64,000 nt of DNA from an uncultured Acidobacteriia bacterium (GCA_903900705.1 CAIUOG010000110.1:78747-142746); one strand, 5' to 3'; positions 52,640 through 61,307 are shown, counted from the first letter of the stretch. A program made the numbers and translations. Notes: generated from the sequence alone by a model not told the origin.

Positions 52640-53116
52640 TTAAAACGGAACGTCGTCGTCCGTGATGCCCTGGCCGAAATCCTCATGCTGCGAAGCGGGC
52701 GCGGCGGTGCGCTGCGCGGAGCGGGGCATGGAGACCGGACCGCCGGCGGAACTGCCGTAGTCCTCGCGTCCGCCGCCACCACCCTGGCCACCCAGCAGAA
52801 TCACTTCGTCCGCCACCACCTCGGTCGCGTACACCTTCTTGCCGTCCTTATCCTCATAGCTGCGAGTCTGCAGCCGGCCCTCCACGTAGACCTGTTTGCC
52901 CTTCGTGAGGTAGTTGGCCAGATTTTCCTGACGCCAGAGGGTGACGTTCGACCAGTCGGTTTCTTCCTTCCACTCACCGGACTGCTGATCTTTCCAGCGG
53001 CGGCTGGTGGCTACCGAGAAGCGGGTAACAGCCGCTCCGCCGGGCGTGAACTTCGTTTCCGCGTCCCGTCCAAGGTGACCCACCAGAATGACTTTGTTGA
53101 CACTACGTGATGCCAT
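52640..53116 (-). CDS. ssb: single-stranded DNA-binding protein
   Basis: OB-fold SSB of 158 residues that coats single-stranded DNA in replication and repair. It starts SVNKVILVGHLGRDAETKF, has the strand FSVATSRRWKDQQSGEWKEE and WSNVTLWRQENLA, a Gly/Ser-rich linker after about residue 105, and the acidic protein-interaction tip DDDVPF at the very end. Length and tip are typical. Confidence 0.95.
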   Translation of the reverse strand: MASRSVNKVILVGHLGRDAETKFTPGGAAVTRFSVATSRRWKDQQSGEWKEETDWSNVTLWRQENLANYLTKGKQVYVEGRLQTRSYEDKDGKKVYATEVVADEVILLGGQGGGGGREDYGSSAGGPVSMPRSAQRTAAPASQHEDFGQGITDDDVPF

Positions 53117-53152
53117 ATAACCCTGAAATGTAGCACATCGCCCCGGGGGCGC

Positions 53153-53527
53153 TTACTCCGGCAAAGCCTGATTGCCACCCTGCCGCCGGAAGTACCGCAA
53201 ACCCTCCTTCGGAATGAAGAAGGTGCGGATGGTGCCGTCGGCATCGTAAGAGACGAACCAGCCGTATCGCTTATCGAATTTCGCGCCGCCGGCGGGCATT
53301 CTGGCCTCCAGCACGTTTTTACCCGGCTTGGAATCCCGCAACTGCTGTGCGAGGCGGAGGTATTGGTCCTGCGAGATCCTGCCGAAGTCTCTGCCGTATT
53401 TCCCGTAGTGCTCTTCGAGCAGATGCTGCGTACGGAAGCCGCGTCCCCCGGCGGAAACCGGCGGCGCGGCGCACAACGCGATGAAGAGGCCCATGACGGC
53501 CGCGAGGAACCGCTTACTGTTTGGCAA
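53153..53527 (-). CDS. secreted protein with BECR-like (toxin-RNase-like) domain
   Basis: Protein of 124 residues with a signal peptide (MPNSKRFLAAVMGLFIALC, cleaved near VSA). The mature part has H-L-L-E-E-H then YGRDFGRISQDQYLRLAQQL, KFDKRYGWFVSYDADGTIRT, and FFIPKEGLRYF. This is the layout of the Barnase-EndoU-ColicinE5/D-RelE (BECR) nuclease fold found in polymorphic toxins, where a His and a later TIRTFF segment are typical. I infer the fold from this resemblance. No immunity gene is obvious beside it. Its start overlaps the end of the ComEA-like gene by 14 bases. Confidence 0.65.
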   Translation of the reverse strand: MPNSKRFLAAVMGLFIALCAAPPVSAGGRGFRTQHLLEEHYGKYGRDFGRISQDQYLRLAQQLRDSKPGKNVLEARMPAGGAKFDKRYGWFVSYDADGTIRTFFIPKEGLRYFRRQGGNQALPE

Positions 53528-53858
53528 TGACTTTGTCTTTGATTCTGGAGTACGCGCCGGGCGGAATCACGTTGCGGGTCTTCAGCTGAGTCTTGTTCGC
53601 ATAGGGACGATTCCTGATGATGGCCGCCGAATACGCGTCGCCGATCCCAGGCAGCGACTTAAGCTCCGCCGCGGTCGCCCTGTTGAGATCGATCAGGGCG
53701 GCGACCGGCGTCTTGTCCGCCGTCTTCCTGGCAGAGGTCAGACCGGAAACCGATCCGGTCTGGGCGCCGGCGACCGAAATCCAGGCAGACTGGCTCGCAA
53801 CCGCCAGCGCGATGCACAGCAGTGCCAGACGAGACAGAATCAGGCGGCGGATTCGCAT
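53514..53858 (-). CDS. ComEA-like secreted helix-hairpin-helix protein
   Basis: Protein of 114 residues: signal peptide or anchor (about residues 5-31) then a helix-hairpin-helix domain: LIDLNRATAAELKSLPGIGD, AIIRNRPYANKTQL and IPPGAYSRIKDKV. ComEA-type domains bind double-stranded DNA at the surface or in the periplasm during uptake. Here it is fused to nothing and overlaps the BECR-like gene by 14 bases, so the two are likely translated from one message. Whether it serves competence is unknown. Confidence 0.87.
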   Translation of the reverse strand: MRIRRLILSRLALLCIALAVASQSAWISVAGAQTGSVSGLTSARKTADKTPVAALIDLNRATAAELKSLPGIGDAYSAAIIRNRPYANKTQLKTRNVIPPGAYSRIKDKVIAKQ

Positions 53859-53964
53859 ACGAAAAGATCATACAGGATTGTGTGCATCCACACATCCGCT
53901 TTTGCATCCGCTTCGTCGCCCGGATTTGACAAACCCGCCGGGGACGCCATTTTTATCTGTCATA

Positions 53965-55230
53965 ATGAGACTACATATGTCTTCGAAGCAATGGCTCGCG
54001 GGTGCGGGCGCCGGGATTGTTTTCTGCATGTTCTCGGGTGTTACGCCACCCTCTCTCCTGGCCGCCGACAGGCCGGAGATCAAGACGCGCGTGGTGGAAG
54101 AGATCGTTGCCAAAGTGAATGGCGAGATCATTACGCGCGGGGAACTGGAAAAGCAGCGCGCCATGATTCAGGCCGCGCTGCAGAAGCAGGGCCTGGTGGG
54201 AGCCGCTCTCGAAGACGCCGTCAATAAGGCCGCCGCGGACGCCTTGCGCGACCAGATCGACCAGCTTCTTCTGGTGCAGAAGGGCAAAGATCTCAGCATC
54301 AATGTCGATTCCGAAATCAATAAGCGAGTTGCCGACATCCAGCGGCAGAGCGGCATCGCCGACCCCGAAAAGTTCCACGAATGGGTTCGCGAACAGACCG
54401 GTGAGAGTTTCGAAGACCTCAAGCTGGCCTACAAGAACCAGATCCTCACGCAGCGCGTCATCGGCGAAGAAGTCTACCGGAACGTCACGATTCCCAAGGC
54501 CGACCAGCTCAAGTATTACGAGGACCACAAGGCCGAGTTCATCCGGAAGGAAACCGTGGGCGTTCGCGAAATCCTGATTTCCACCGGTGACGGGTCGCCC
54601 GCAAAGGTGGCCGCCGCCGAGAAGAAAGCCAAAGAGATTGTGGACCGCGCGCGGAAGAATGAAAAGTTTGCAGATCTCGCTCGCCAGTATTCTGACGCGG
54701 AAACCGCCAAAGAGGACGGCATGCTCGGCACCTTTACCAAGGGCCAGCTGAACGAAAAAATCGAAGCCGTGGTATTTCCGCAGAAAAAGGGCTATGTGAC
54801 GGACCCCATCCGTGTGGCCGCCGGTTTCGAAATTCTGAAGGTGGAAGAAAAGACCGCCGAAGGGCAGGCGAGCTTCGATGAGGTTCAACCCGAAATCAAT
54901 AATCGTCTTTCGGAGCCGAAAGTGCAGCCCAAGCTGCGCGAACTGCTCACACAGCTGCGCACCACCGCGTTCCTGCAGATTAAACCCGGCTACGTGGATT
55001 CCGGCGCGGCGCCCGACAAGGACACGTCCTGGAAAGACCCGGCACAGCTGAAGCCGCAGACAACCACCAAGGAAGCGGTTGCGAACCAGCGGCATCTGAA
55101 GAAGTTCATGAAGGTGATTCCGTATGGCATCACCGGCGTGAAAGACCGCCAGGGCGCGGCGGCGCCGGAAGTGGCGCCCGTGCCGTCAACGCCAGTGAAA
55201 AACGCGGACGGCTCGCCCACGGCGAAATAG
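53965..55230 (+). CDS. SurA-like periplasmic peptidyl-prolyl isomerase
   Basis: Periplasmic PPIase/chaperone of 421 residues, similar to SurA: signal peptide (near QWLAGAGAGIVFCMFSGV, cleaved near LAA), SurA N-terminal helical domain (about 35-185; VVEEIVAKVNGEIITRGELE), one parvulin domain (about 190-290; REILISTGDG, LARQYSDAETAKEDGMLGTF). A Pro/Lys-rich tail of about 80 residues follows. Start alternatives at 53965 and 53977 are both in frame; the former was used. It probably helps fold the outer-membrane beta barrels. It is divergent from the ComEA-like gene. Confidence 0.9.
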   Translation: MRLHMSSKQWLAGAGAGIVFCMFSGVTPPSLLAADRPEIKTRVVEEIVAKVNGEIITRGELEKQRAMIQAALQKQGLVGAALEDAVNKAAADALRDQIDQLLLVQKGKDLSINVDSEINKRVADIQRQSGIADPEKFHEWVREQTGESFEDLKLAYKNQILTQRVIGEEVYRNVTIPKADQLKYYEDHKAEFIRKETVGVREILISTGDGSPAKVAAAEKKAKEIVDRARKNEKFADLARQYSDAETAKEDGMLGTFTKGQLNEKIEAVVFPQKKGYVTDPIRVAAGFEILKVEEKTAEGQASFDEVQPEINNRLSEPKVQPKLRELLTQLRTTAFLQIKPGYVDSGAAPDKDTSWKDPAQLKPQTTTKEAVANQRHLKKFMKVIPYGITGVKDRQGAAAPEVAPVPSTPVKNADGSPTAK

Positions 55231-55268
55231 CCAAACCAGTCAACAGAAGATTGAAACCCGACAACTGA

Positions 55269-56399
55269 ATGAAATCTCCTTTTGTTCGTGAGATGAAGCC
55301 GAACGAGATGGTGACGGCGGTCCTCCTTGTCCAGAACAAGGAGATTCGCCAGAAGAAAACCGGCGAGCCTTACCTCTCGATGACCCTTTCCGACCGCACC
55401 GGCGACCTTGACGCCAAGATGTGGGATAACGTCGCCGAGGTGATGGATACCTTTGATAAGGACGATTTCGTCAAGGTCAAAGGGATTCTGCAGCTTTACA
55501 ACAACCGGCCGCAGTTCACCATCCACAAGCTCCGGCCGATGGAAGACAGCGAAGTCGATTTTTCCGACTTTTTCCCGGCTTCCGCGCGGGATGCCGAAGA
55601 AATGTGGGCCGAGTTGCGCGGGCACGTCTCCGCCATGCGCAATTTGCGGCTCCAGGCTCTGTTAAACGCTTTCCTCGATGACCCGGATATTTCCGCGCGC
55701 TACAAAATTGCGCCCGCGGCGAAGACAATCCACCACGCCTTCCGCGGTGGACTGCTGGAACATGTACTCTCCCTGTGCTCCCTGGCGCGTCTGGTAGCCC
55801 CGCATTACCCGACGATTGACGGAGATTTACTTTTTACCGGCGCAGTTCTGCATGATATTGGTAAGATCTATGAACTGACCTACGAACGCGGCTTCGGTTA
55901 TTCCGCGGAAGGTCAGTTGATTGGTCACATTTCGATCGCCATGCGCATGATGTCTGACAAAGTTCGCGAGGTTCCCGGCTTTCCGGTGGAACTGCGCAAT
56001 CTGGTCGAACACATGATCCTGAGCCATCACGGGAAACTGGACTTCGGTTCTCCGAAAGTCCCGGTATTCCCTGAAGCACTGCTGCTGCATTACCTGGACG
56101 ACATGGATTCCAAAATGGAGACCATGCGCGCCCTGATTGAGAAGGATCCGCAGTCGGAAGGACTTTTCACAGGCTACAGCGCTCCCCTGGAGCGCGTGGC
56201 GCTGCGCAAGAGCCGTTACTTTTCGGCGGAACAGGCGTCAACACCTGTTCCGGCTTCCGGCAACACCAGTTCGCTTTCCGGACCATCTTCCGGCGTTACG
56301 CCCGCAGTCCCGGCGTCGCCAAAACCGAAACCTGCGCCGGCCACGGATTCGCTTTTCGGGGAAAAGCTGTCACTGGCGCTTAACTTTGAAAGGAAATAA
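55269..56399 (+). CDS. YhaM-like 3'-5' exonuclease (OB-fold plus HD domain)
   Basis: Protein of 376 residues: an N-terminal OB-fold (about 1-95; MTLSDRTGDLDAKMWDNVAE), then a metal-dependent HD domain (about 140-310; HHAFRGGLLEHVLSL and AVLHDIGKIYELTYERG). This matches YhaM/CBF1-type 3'-5' exoribonucleases. The tail beyond about residue 320 is Pro/Ser-rich and probably unstructured. It begins 38 bases after the SurA-like gene and precedes the BlaI-type gene by 5, so all three may be one unit. Confidence 0.88.
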   Translation: MKSPFVREMKPNEMVTAVLLVQNKEIRQKKTGEPYLSMTLSDRTGDLDAKMWDNVAEVMDTFDKDDFVKVKGILQLYNNRPQFTIHKLRPMEDSEVDFSDFFPASARDAEEMWAELRGHVSAMRNLRLQALLNAFLDDPDISARYKIAPAAKTIHHAFRGGLLEHVLSLCSLARLVAPHYPTIDGDLLFTGAVLHDIGKIYELTYERGFGYSAEGQLIGHISIAMRMMSDKVREVPGFPVELRNLVEHMILSHHGKLDFGSPKVPVFPEALLLHYLDDMDSKMETMRALIEKDPQSEGLFTGYSAPLERVALRKSRYFSAEQASTPVPASGNTSSLSGPSSGVTPAVPASPKPKPAPATDSLFGEKLSLALNFERK

Positions 56400-56404
56400 G
56401 CAGC

Positions 56405-56818
56405 ATGGGTCGGGACAGGGAACTTCCACCACCGCTGGAGATGGCTTGTCTGAACGCTCTCTGGGAAATCGGAGAGGGCAACGTGGAGGATGTGCGCCGC
56501 GTGATCGCGCAGGATCGCCAGCTTGCCTACACCACCGTTCTGACGCTGTTGGATCGGCTGGCACGTCGTGGCGCAGTCTCGCGCCGCCGCGAAGGGCGGG
56601 GTTTCCGCTATCAGCCCACCGCCGAGCGCGATAAAGTTCGCGTCATGGCGCTCCGCATGTTCCTCGATCATCATTTCAGCGGTTCACTGGCGAAATTGCG
56701 GGCTTTTCTGGAAACGCAGGGTGAAACTCTGCCGGACCTCGAAGTACTGCAGGTGGAGACCGTCGCTCCGAAGGCCATGGCGGCGTCCGCCGGTTCCCCG
56801 TTCCCGTCACAAGAGTGA
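56405..56818 (+). CDS. BlaI/MecI/CopY-family transcriptional regulator
   Basis: Winged-helix repressor of 137 residues: PPLEMACLNALWEIGEGNVEDV, then LAYTTVLTLLDRLARRGAVSR as recognition helix and wing RREGRGFRYQPTAE, followed by the family's dimerisation helices. Relatives repress beta-lactamase or copper genes and are controlled by a partner M56 peptidase (BlaR1-like). No such sensor is adjacent here, although a B3 beta-lactamase gene is 29 kb away. Its stop overlaps the GTG start of the downstream heptosyltransferase by four bases. Confidence 0.92.
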   Translation: MGRDRELPPPLEMACLNALWEIGEGNVEDVRRVIAQDRQLAYTTVLTLLDRLARRGAVSRRREGRGFRYQPTAERDKVRVMALRMFLDHHFSGSLAKLRAFLETQGETLPDLEVLQVETVAPKAMAASAGSPFPSQE

Positions 56819-57858
56819 AAATCCTCGTTCGCGCGACAAACTGGATCGGCGACGCGGTGATGTCGCTGCCCGCTCTGCGCGCGATTCGTGCCCGCTTTCC
56901 CGATGCCGAGATCGCCGTTCTGGCGCGGCCGTGGGTGGCGGATCTGTATTCGGCCGAAAGTGCCATCAACCGGGTGATTCCGCTCGAAGGCGCGCCCGGG
57001 TTGAAGGACCTGGCGGCCAAATGGAAAATCGCCGGGCTCCTTCGCAGCGAGCGCTTCGACCTCGCCATCCTCTTCCCGAATTCGTTTGAAAGCGCCGCCG
57101 TCGTGTTCCTCGGTCGCGCGCGTCGCCGCATTGGGTATGCGAGGGACGGTCGCGGGCTGCTGCTCACAGACTCCATCGCACTACCAAAGGCAGGCGAGGG
57201 ACCAAAACACGAACGTTTCTATTACCTCGAAATGCTGCGCCGCGCGGGCCTGATTGACGCCTTGCCGGAAGCTCCGGAAATTCGCCTCGAAGGCGCTGAG
57301 GCCGCCCGGGCGCGCGGCGTGGCTCTCTTCGCCGCAAGGGGCATTGCCCTGCCGGTGATTGGAGTCAGCCCTGGCGCCGCGTACGGCGGCGCGAAACGCT
57401 GGCTGCCGGAGCGGTTTGCAGACTCGGCACGCCAACTCGCGGAACAGTGCGGCGGCACGGTGGCCGTGTTCGGATCAGCGGGCGAACGAGCCATGTGCGA
57501 GGAAGTCGCCGTGGCCGCCGGTGGGCACAACTTCGCGGGTTCGACAACGCTCCGCGAGTTCATCGACATGACGGCCGCGTGCCGGGTTTACCTGACCAAT
57601 GACTCCGGCGCCATGCATATCGCCTCCGCGCTGGGCGTGCCGTCCGTCACCGTCTTCGGCCCCACCGATGAGACCGCCACAGGCCCCACCGGCCCGCATG
57701 CCAGGCTGGTCCGCGAACCCGTGTCCTGCGCGCCCTGCAAGCTGCGCGAGTGTCCCATCGACCATAAGTGCATGACGGGCGTTACCGCGGGCCGCGTGGT
57801 GGACGAGGCGCGGACCGCGCTGGCATCCCGGACCGAAACCGGCTTTCGGCGGTGTTAA
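56815..57858 (+). CDS. waaF: ADP-heptose:LPS heptosyltransferase II
   Basis: GT9 family transferase of 347 residues that adds the second heptose to the LPS inner core. Seen are the N-terminal ILVRATNWIGDAVMSLPALRA, typical of WaaF, then GVSPGAAYGGAKRWLPERF, LTNDSGAMHIASALG and VFGPTDETATGP. GTG at 56815 is the start and overlaps the BlaI-type stop by four bases. A second GT9 gene follows 9 bases later. Confidence 0.93.
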   Translation: MKILVRATNWIGDAVMSLPALRAIRARFPDAEIAVLARPWVADLYSAESAINRVIPLEGAPGLKDLAAKWKIAGLLRSERFDLAILFPNSFESAAVVFLGRARRRIGYARDGRGLLLTDSIALPKAGEGPKHERFYYLEMLRRAGLIDALPEAPEIRLEGAEAARARGVALFAARGIALPVIGVSPGAAYGGAKRWLPERFADSARQLAEQCGGTVAVFGSAGERAMCEEVAVAAGGHNFAGSTTLREFIDMTAACRVYLTNDSGAMHIASALGVPSVTVFGPTDETATGPTGPHARLVREPVSCAPCKLRECPIDHKCMTGVTAGRVVDEARTALASRTETGFRRC

Positions 57859-57867
57859 ACTACGGAG

Positions 57868-58812
57868 TTGCAAAGCATTCTGATCGTGCGGCTGGGCGCG
57901 ATGGGCGACATCCTTCATTCGCTGCCCGGAGCCGCCTCGCTGAAGCACAGTTTCCCGGCCGCCCGCATCACCTGGGTGGTGGAGCCGAAGTGGCTGCCAC
58001 TGCTCCAGGGCAACGGCTTCGTCGACCGCTTTATCTTCTTTCGTCGCGACCAACCTCGCACCTGGAACCAGACCCGGCGGGAACTGCTCGCCGATCGCTA
58101 TGACCTTGCAGTCGACTTCCAGGGTCTGGTGAAGTCCGCCCTCATCGCCCACCTCGCCCGTCCCGAGCGAATCGCCGGTTTCGGCGCCGGGGTCGTGCGT
58201 GAGCGCGCCGCCGGAGTCTTTTATTCGAACCGCGTGGGCAGTTCCGCCGTGCATGTGGTGGATCAGGCGCTGGATCTCGCCGCCGGCGCGGGCGCGGTGA
58301 ATCTGATGCGCGCTTTCCCGCTGCCCCCGGGCGAGGCGGAAGGTCGCCTGCCGGAAGGTCCGTTTGCGCTCGCCAGCCCTCTGGCGGGCTGGGCATCGAA
58401 GCAGTGGCCCCTGGAATACTACGGGAAACTGGCGACGCTGCTGCGCGAAAGACTGCACATGCCGCTGGTATTGAACGGCGCGCCCGGTTCCGTTCCGGAC
58501 GTTCCTGGCACGGAGAAGCATGAAAGCGGCATTCCGGGATTGATTGATGCGACGCGGAAAGCCTCGCTGGTGATCGGGGTCGACAGTGGCCCCCTGCATC
58601 TGGCCGCGGCGCTTAATAAGGCCGGCGTCGCCATCTTCGGTCCCACCGATCCCGTTCGCAACGGCCCCTACGGTGGAGATTTCGAAGTCTTCCGCACCAC
58701 CGGCGTCCGCACCACCCATCGCCGGGGAACGATGATCGACCCCTCCATGCGCGCCATCACTCCGGAACAGGTTTTTGCCGCTCTGGAGAGCCGGGTCCGG
58801 TGCCACGCATAA
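57868..58812 (+). CDS. waaC: GT9 heptosyltransferase I-like
   Basis: GT9 protein of 314 residues resembling LPS heptosyltransferase I (WaaC): ILIVRLGAMGDILHSLPG, VDFQGLVKSALIAHLARP, GVDSGPLHLAAALNKAGVA and FGPTDPVRNGPYG. It would add the first heptose to Kdo. Start is a TTG at 57868 with CGGAG upstream. Paired with waaF it supports an LPS inner core with heptose. The WaaC versus other GT9 call is moderately sure. Confidence 0.85.
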   Translation: MQSILIVRLGAMGDILHSLPGAASLKHSFPAARITWVVEPKWLPLLQGNGFVDRFIFFRRDQPRTWNQTRRELLADRYDLAVDFQGLVKSALIAHLARPERIAGFGAGVVRERAAGVFYSNRVGSSAVHVVDQALDLAAGAGAVNLMRAFPLPPGEAEGRLPEGPFALASPLAGWASKQWPLEYYGKLATLLRERLHMPLVLNGAPGSVPDVPGTEKHESGIPGLIDATRKASLVIGVDSGPLHLAAALNKAGVAIFGPTDPVRNGPYGGDFEVFRTTGVRTTHRRGTMIDPSMRAITPEQVFAALESRVRCHA

Positions 58813-58813
58813 T

Positions 58814-59386
58814 ATGCAAAGCCGCCGCCACTGGTTCCCCAAACCTTATGCCGACCGCGTTGCGCGCCTCCGCGTCACCGCCGGCTTCGTCATGGTCGCC
58901 GCCTTTGCCATCTTCTCCCACCCGACTGCGCAGTCGCTCGAAATCGGCCTGCCGGCGTCACTCGCAGGCCTCGCCCTGCGCGCGTGGGCGGCGGGACATC
59001 TGGCCAAGAATCAACGCCTTGCCACCTCCGGGCCTTACGCTTTTACCCGCAACCCGCTGTATCTGGGAACGCTGCTGACCGCCCTCGGCCTGGCTGCGGC
59101 CGGGGACAGCGCGGGGCTCGCCGCGCTTTTTGGCGTGCTCTTCCTGGCCGTCTACCTGCCCGCCATTGAACTGGAGGAGCAACACCTCACGGCAATCCTG
59201 CCGGGCTACCGCGCCTACGCCGCGCGGGTGCCACTGCTGCTGCCTCGCTGGCCGGAAGGCCTGGGCCCGGACGATTTCTCGTTCCCACTCTATCGAAAGA
59301 ACCGGGAATACCAGGCGCTGCTGGGCTGGCTGATCGGCGCGACATGGCTGGTCGCGCGGGCGTTCTGGCTGCCGCTCCCCTGGTAG
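58814..59386 (+). CDS. isoprenylcysteine carboxyl methyltransferase-family membrane protein
   Basis: Integral membrane protein of 190 residues with several helices and the ICMT/PEMT-like signature: LATSGPYAFTRNPLYLGTLL, then LEEQHLTAILPGYRAYAARV. Bacterial members are putative S-adenosylmethionine-dependent methyltransferases with lipid or small substrates. ATG at 58814 follows the waaC stop by one base, so it is coupled to the LPS genes and may modify a lipid or core product. The substrate is unknown. Confidence 0.87.
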   Translation: MQSRRHWFPKPYADRVARLRVTAGFVMVAAFAIFSHPTAQSLEIGLPASLAGLALRAWAAGHLAKNQRLATSGPYAFTRNPLYLGTLLTALGLAAAGDSAGLAALFGVLFLAVYLPAIELEEQHLTAILPGYRAYAARVPLLLPRWPEGLGPDDFSFPLYRKNREYQALLGWLIGATWLVARAFWLPLPW

Positions 59387-59443
59387 TCAACCGGCAGACG
59401 AATCGTGACGCCACGCCCCGGCATCTTAACAGAGGACCAAACT

Positions 59444-59863
59444 ATGCCTTATAACGAAATGTTGATCGCCCCCATGCGTCAGGACCTTACGCGTTATGGA
59501 GTTGAAGAAGCGCGCACTCCCGCCGATGTCGATCGTCTGATCTCCCAGCCCGGCACCGTGCTGATGATCACGAATTCCGTTTGCGGCTGCGCAGCCGGAA
59601 AGGCGCGCCCCGGTATCGGGATGGCTCTGCAGCACAAGGTGCGGCCGGGCGTCGCCGCCACCGTTTTCGCGGGCGCGGATGAAGCGGCCGTGGCCCATCT
59701 GCGCGGCATCCTCTCCGATGTGCCGCCGTCTTCCCCCTCGATCGCCCTGTTCCGGGACGGGCAGCCCGTTTACATCATGCACCGCCGGGATATTGAGCAG
59801 CGGGACGCTTTCCAGATCGCACAGCAGCTCACCAGCGCGTTCGACCAGTTTTGCGCCGGCTAA
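59444..59863 (+). CDS. BrxA/BrxB-family bacilliredoxin
   Basis: Thioredoxin-fold protein of 139 residues of the YphP/YqiW (BrxA/BrxB) family. Its redox motif is CGC in ITNSVCGCAAGKARPG, the hallmark of these bacilliredoxins, which remove bacillithiol from S-bacillithiolated proteins. ATG at 59444 has AGAGGA at 59431-59436 and the MPYNEMLIAPMRQDL opening of the family; an upstream frame start at 59405 was rejected. No bacillithiol synthesis gene is in the window. Confidence 0.93.
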   Translation: MPYNEMLIAPMRQDLTRYGVEEARTPADVDRLISQPGTVLMITNSVCGCAAGKARPGIGMALQHKVRPGVAATVFAGADEAAVAHLRGILSDVPPSSPSIALFRDGQPVYIMHRRDIEQRDAFQIAQQLTSAFDQFCAG

Positions 59864-59907
59864 AAAAACTACCTAAAGTCGGCGGGGCGATTGGCCGATA
59901 GAGAGTC

Positions 59908-60198
59908 ATGTTGCAGACACGACTTTCGAACACGTCCAATTCGAATTCCAGTTCAGGCTCCTGGGCCAGCCGCGGCCGCACCCTCATGGAACATTTCCGT
60001 GAGACTTTCAGCGCTCGGCCGGAAACGCCGCCGCAGTCCGTCTGGTACTCCGGTCTGGTGATTGAGCCCACTGAGTTCAGTGGTCAGCTGGCAAGTTTGC
60101 AGTTGTCTCTGCAGGGGGCCAATTCGGCGGCCCGGCGTTCTCTGCTGGAACCGGTCCAGGAGCCGGTCCGCCAGCCTATGCCGGGCCGGGCAACTTAG
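59908..60198 (+). CDS. small hypothetical protein
   Basis: Frame of 96 residues beginning MLQTRLSNTSNSNSSSGSWA, a Ser/Asn-rich opening, then RTLMEHFRETFSARPETPP and LQLSLQGANSAARRSLLEPV. No recognisable domain, signal peptide or membrane segment. It fills the gap between the bacilliredoxin gene and the convergent RraA-like gene and is probably, not certainly, a gene. An antisense frame at 59829-60071 is the competing reading. Confidence 0.5.
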   Translation: MLQTRLSNTSNSNSSSGSWASRGRTLMEHFRETFSARPETPPQSVWYSGLVIEPTEFSGQLASLQLSLQGANSAARRSLLEPVQEPVRQPMPGRAT

Positions 60199-60213
60199 AT
60201 TCCGCCAATCCAG

Positions 60214-60930
60214 CTAGATTCTGCCAAACTTCGCCACCGCTTCCCGAATCGAACGGAACTTCTCGATGAAGGGGATCATCGTGTGTTCGGTGTTGTCCAG
60301 ATCCTGCGCTTTCTTCAGGATCTCCGCCGCCTTTGCCCGGGGGATGACGACAACACCATCCTCGTCTGCGGAAATGATGTCGTTGGCATTCACCAGCGCA
60401 CCGGCGACCGTGACCGGCACGTTCACCCCGGCAAAGCGGTAGTGGTTCACGGAAGTGGACGGGGCGACGCCAATGCTGTAAACGGGAAACTGCAACTTCC
60501 TGATCTGCGGTACGTCGCGAACGGCCGCGTCGATCACGGCGCCGGCGAAACCGCGGGCCTTCATCGCCGTGGCCATCAGACCGCCCATACCGGCGATATC
60601 CGCTCCGTCCTCCAGCTTCATCACGTAGACAGAGCCCGGGGCCGCCGCATCAATCGCGTCCAGCATGCCCTGTGAGGCAGCCGAACCATCCTTGTGTTCT
60701 TCCTTTTTCAGCAGCACCGTAACGGCGGGGCCGGCGAATTTGGTGGTAAACACGGGGCGCATCTCATGATGCATGTACAACTTCTGCCCGTAAAGCTGCT
60801 CCATCGCGTCCGCGACGGAAGCGACTTCCACGTTCCGGAAGCCCTCCAGCAATGGATCCCCGCCACTTTGAGCCAACAGCAGCGCGACGCCGGCCACGGA
60901 GGCGGCAGCAACAAACAGGGCAGCTTTCAT
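60214..60930 (-). CDS. secreted RraA-like protein
   Basis: Protein of 238 residues of the RraA / demethylmenaquinone-methyltransferase-like family, with an added signal peptide (MKAALFVAAASVAGVALLL). Mature part: SVADAMEQLYGQ, GMGGLMATAMKARGFAGAVIDA and the AVRDVPQIRKLQFPVYSIG core, with the conserved Gly-x-x-x-Asp pattern and Arg-Asp of the active site. Cytoplasmic relatives are RNase E inhibitors or HMG/CHA aldolases. Secretion points to an aldolase-like enzyme. ATG at 60930 was chosen by the signal peptide. Confidence 0.87.
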   Translation of the reverse strand: MKAALFVAAASVAGVALLLAQSGGDPLLEGFRNVEVASVADAMEQLYGQKLYMHHEMRPVFTTKFAGPAVTVLLKKEEHKDGSAASQGMLDAIDAAAPGSVYVMKLEDGADIAGMGGLMATAMKARGFAGAVIDAAVRDVPQIRKLQFPVYSIGVAPSTSVNHYRFAGVNVPVTVAGALVNANDIISADEDGVVVIPRAKAAEILKKAQDLDNTEHTMIPFIEKFRSIREAVAKFGRI

Positions 60931-60958
60931 ACGACCCAGCTTATTACAGAGAATCTCG

Positions 60959-61285
60959 CTACAGCGAGACCGTTTCCCCCAACTGCTCGCTTGCCACGTC
61001 TGCAATCAACTGCGTCAGCGTCCGGCCATCCGCCGGAAAAACGAACGCCCCTCGCGCCTCATCCCAGTCCAGCTTGAAGCTCTTTACCCGCGCCGAGACC
61101 CAGATTTGCCGCACGGGCGAGTTCGGGCTGATGACAAACTTCGCCGGGGGATCCTCAAACTCAATTGCGAGTGCGCCTTCGTTGCTGTCCACATCGAAAT
61201 CGAAATTCTCTGAAGCGCGTTCGAGTGCCCGCTGCAGGCTGGTCAAAGCCTCGCCTGCCGCCGTGCGAAATTGCTGTTCGTCCAT
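60959..61285 (-). CDS. cyaY: frataxin-like iron donor protein CyaY
   Basis: Protein of 108 residues with the frataxin fold: an acidic first helix (MDEQQFRTAAGEALTSLQ), then FVISPNSPVRQIWVSARV and FKLDWDEARGAFV, the sheet typical of CyaY. Frataxin modulates iron supply to Fe-S cluster assembly in the cytoplasm. It is 28 bases upstream of the RraA-like gene on the same strand. Other Fe-S genes in the window are mrp and ygfZ, but they are not adjacent. Confidence 0.85.
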   Translation of the reverse strand: MDEQQFRTAAGEALTSLQRALERASENFDFDVDSNEGALAIEFEDPPAKFVISPNSPVRQIWVSARVKSFKLDWDEARGAFVFPADGRTLTQLIADVASEQLGETVSL

Positions 61286-61307
61286 TGTTCCCTTCTATTC
61301 GTGGCCG

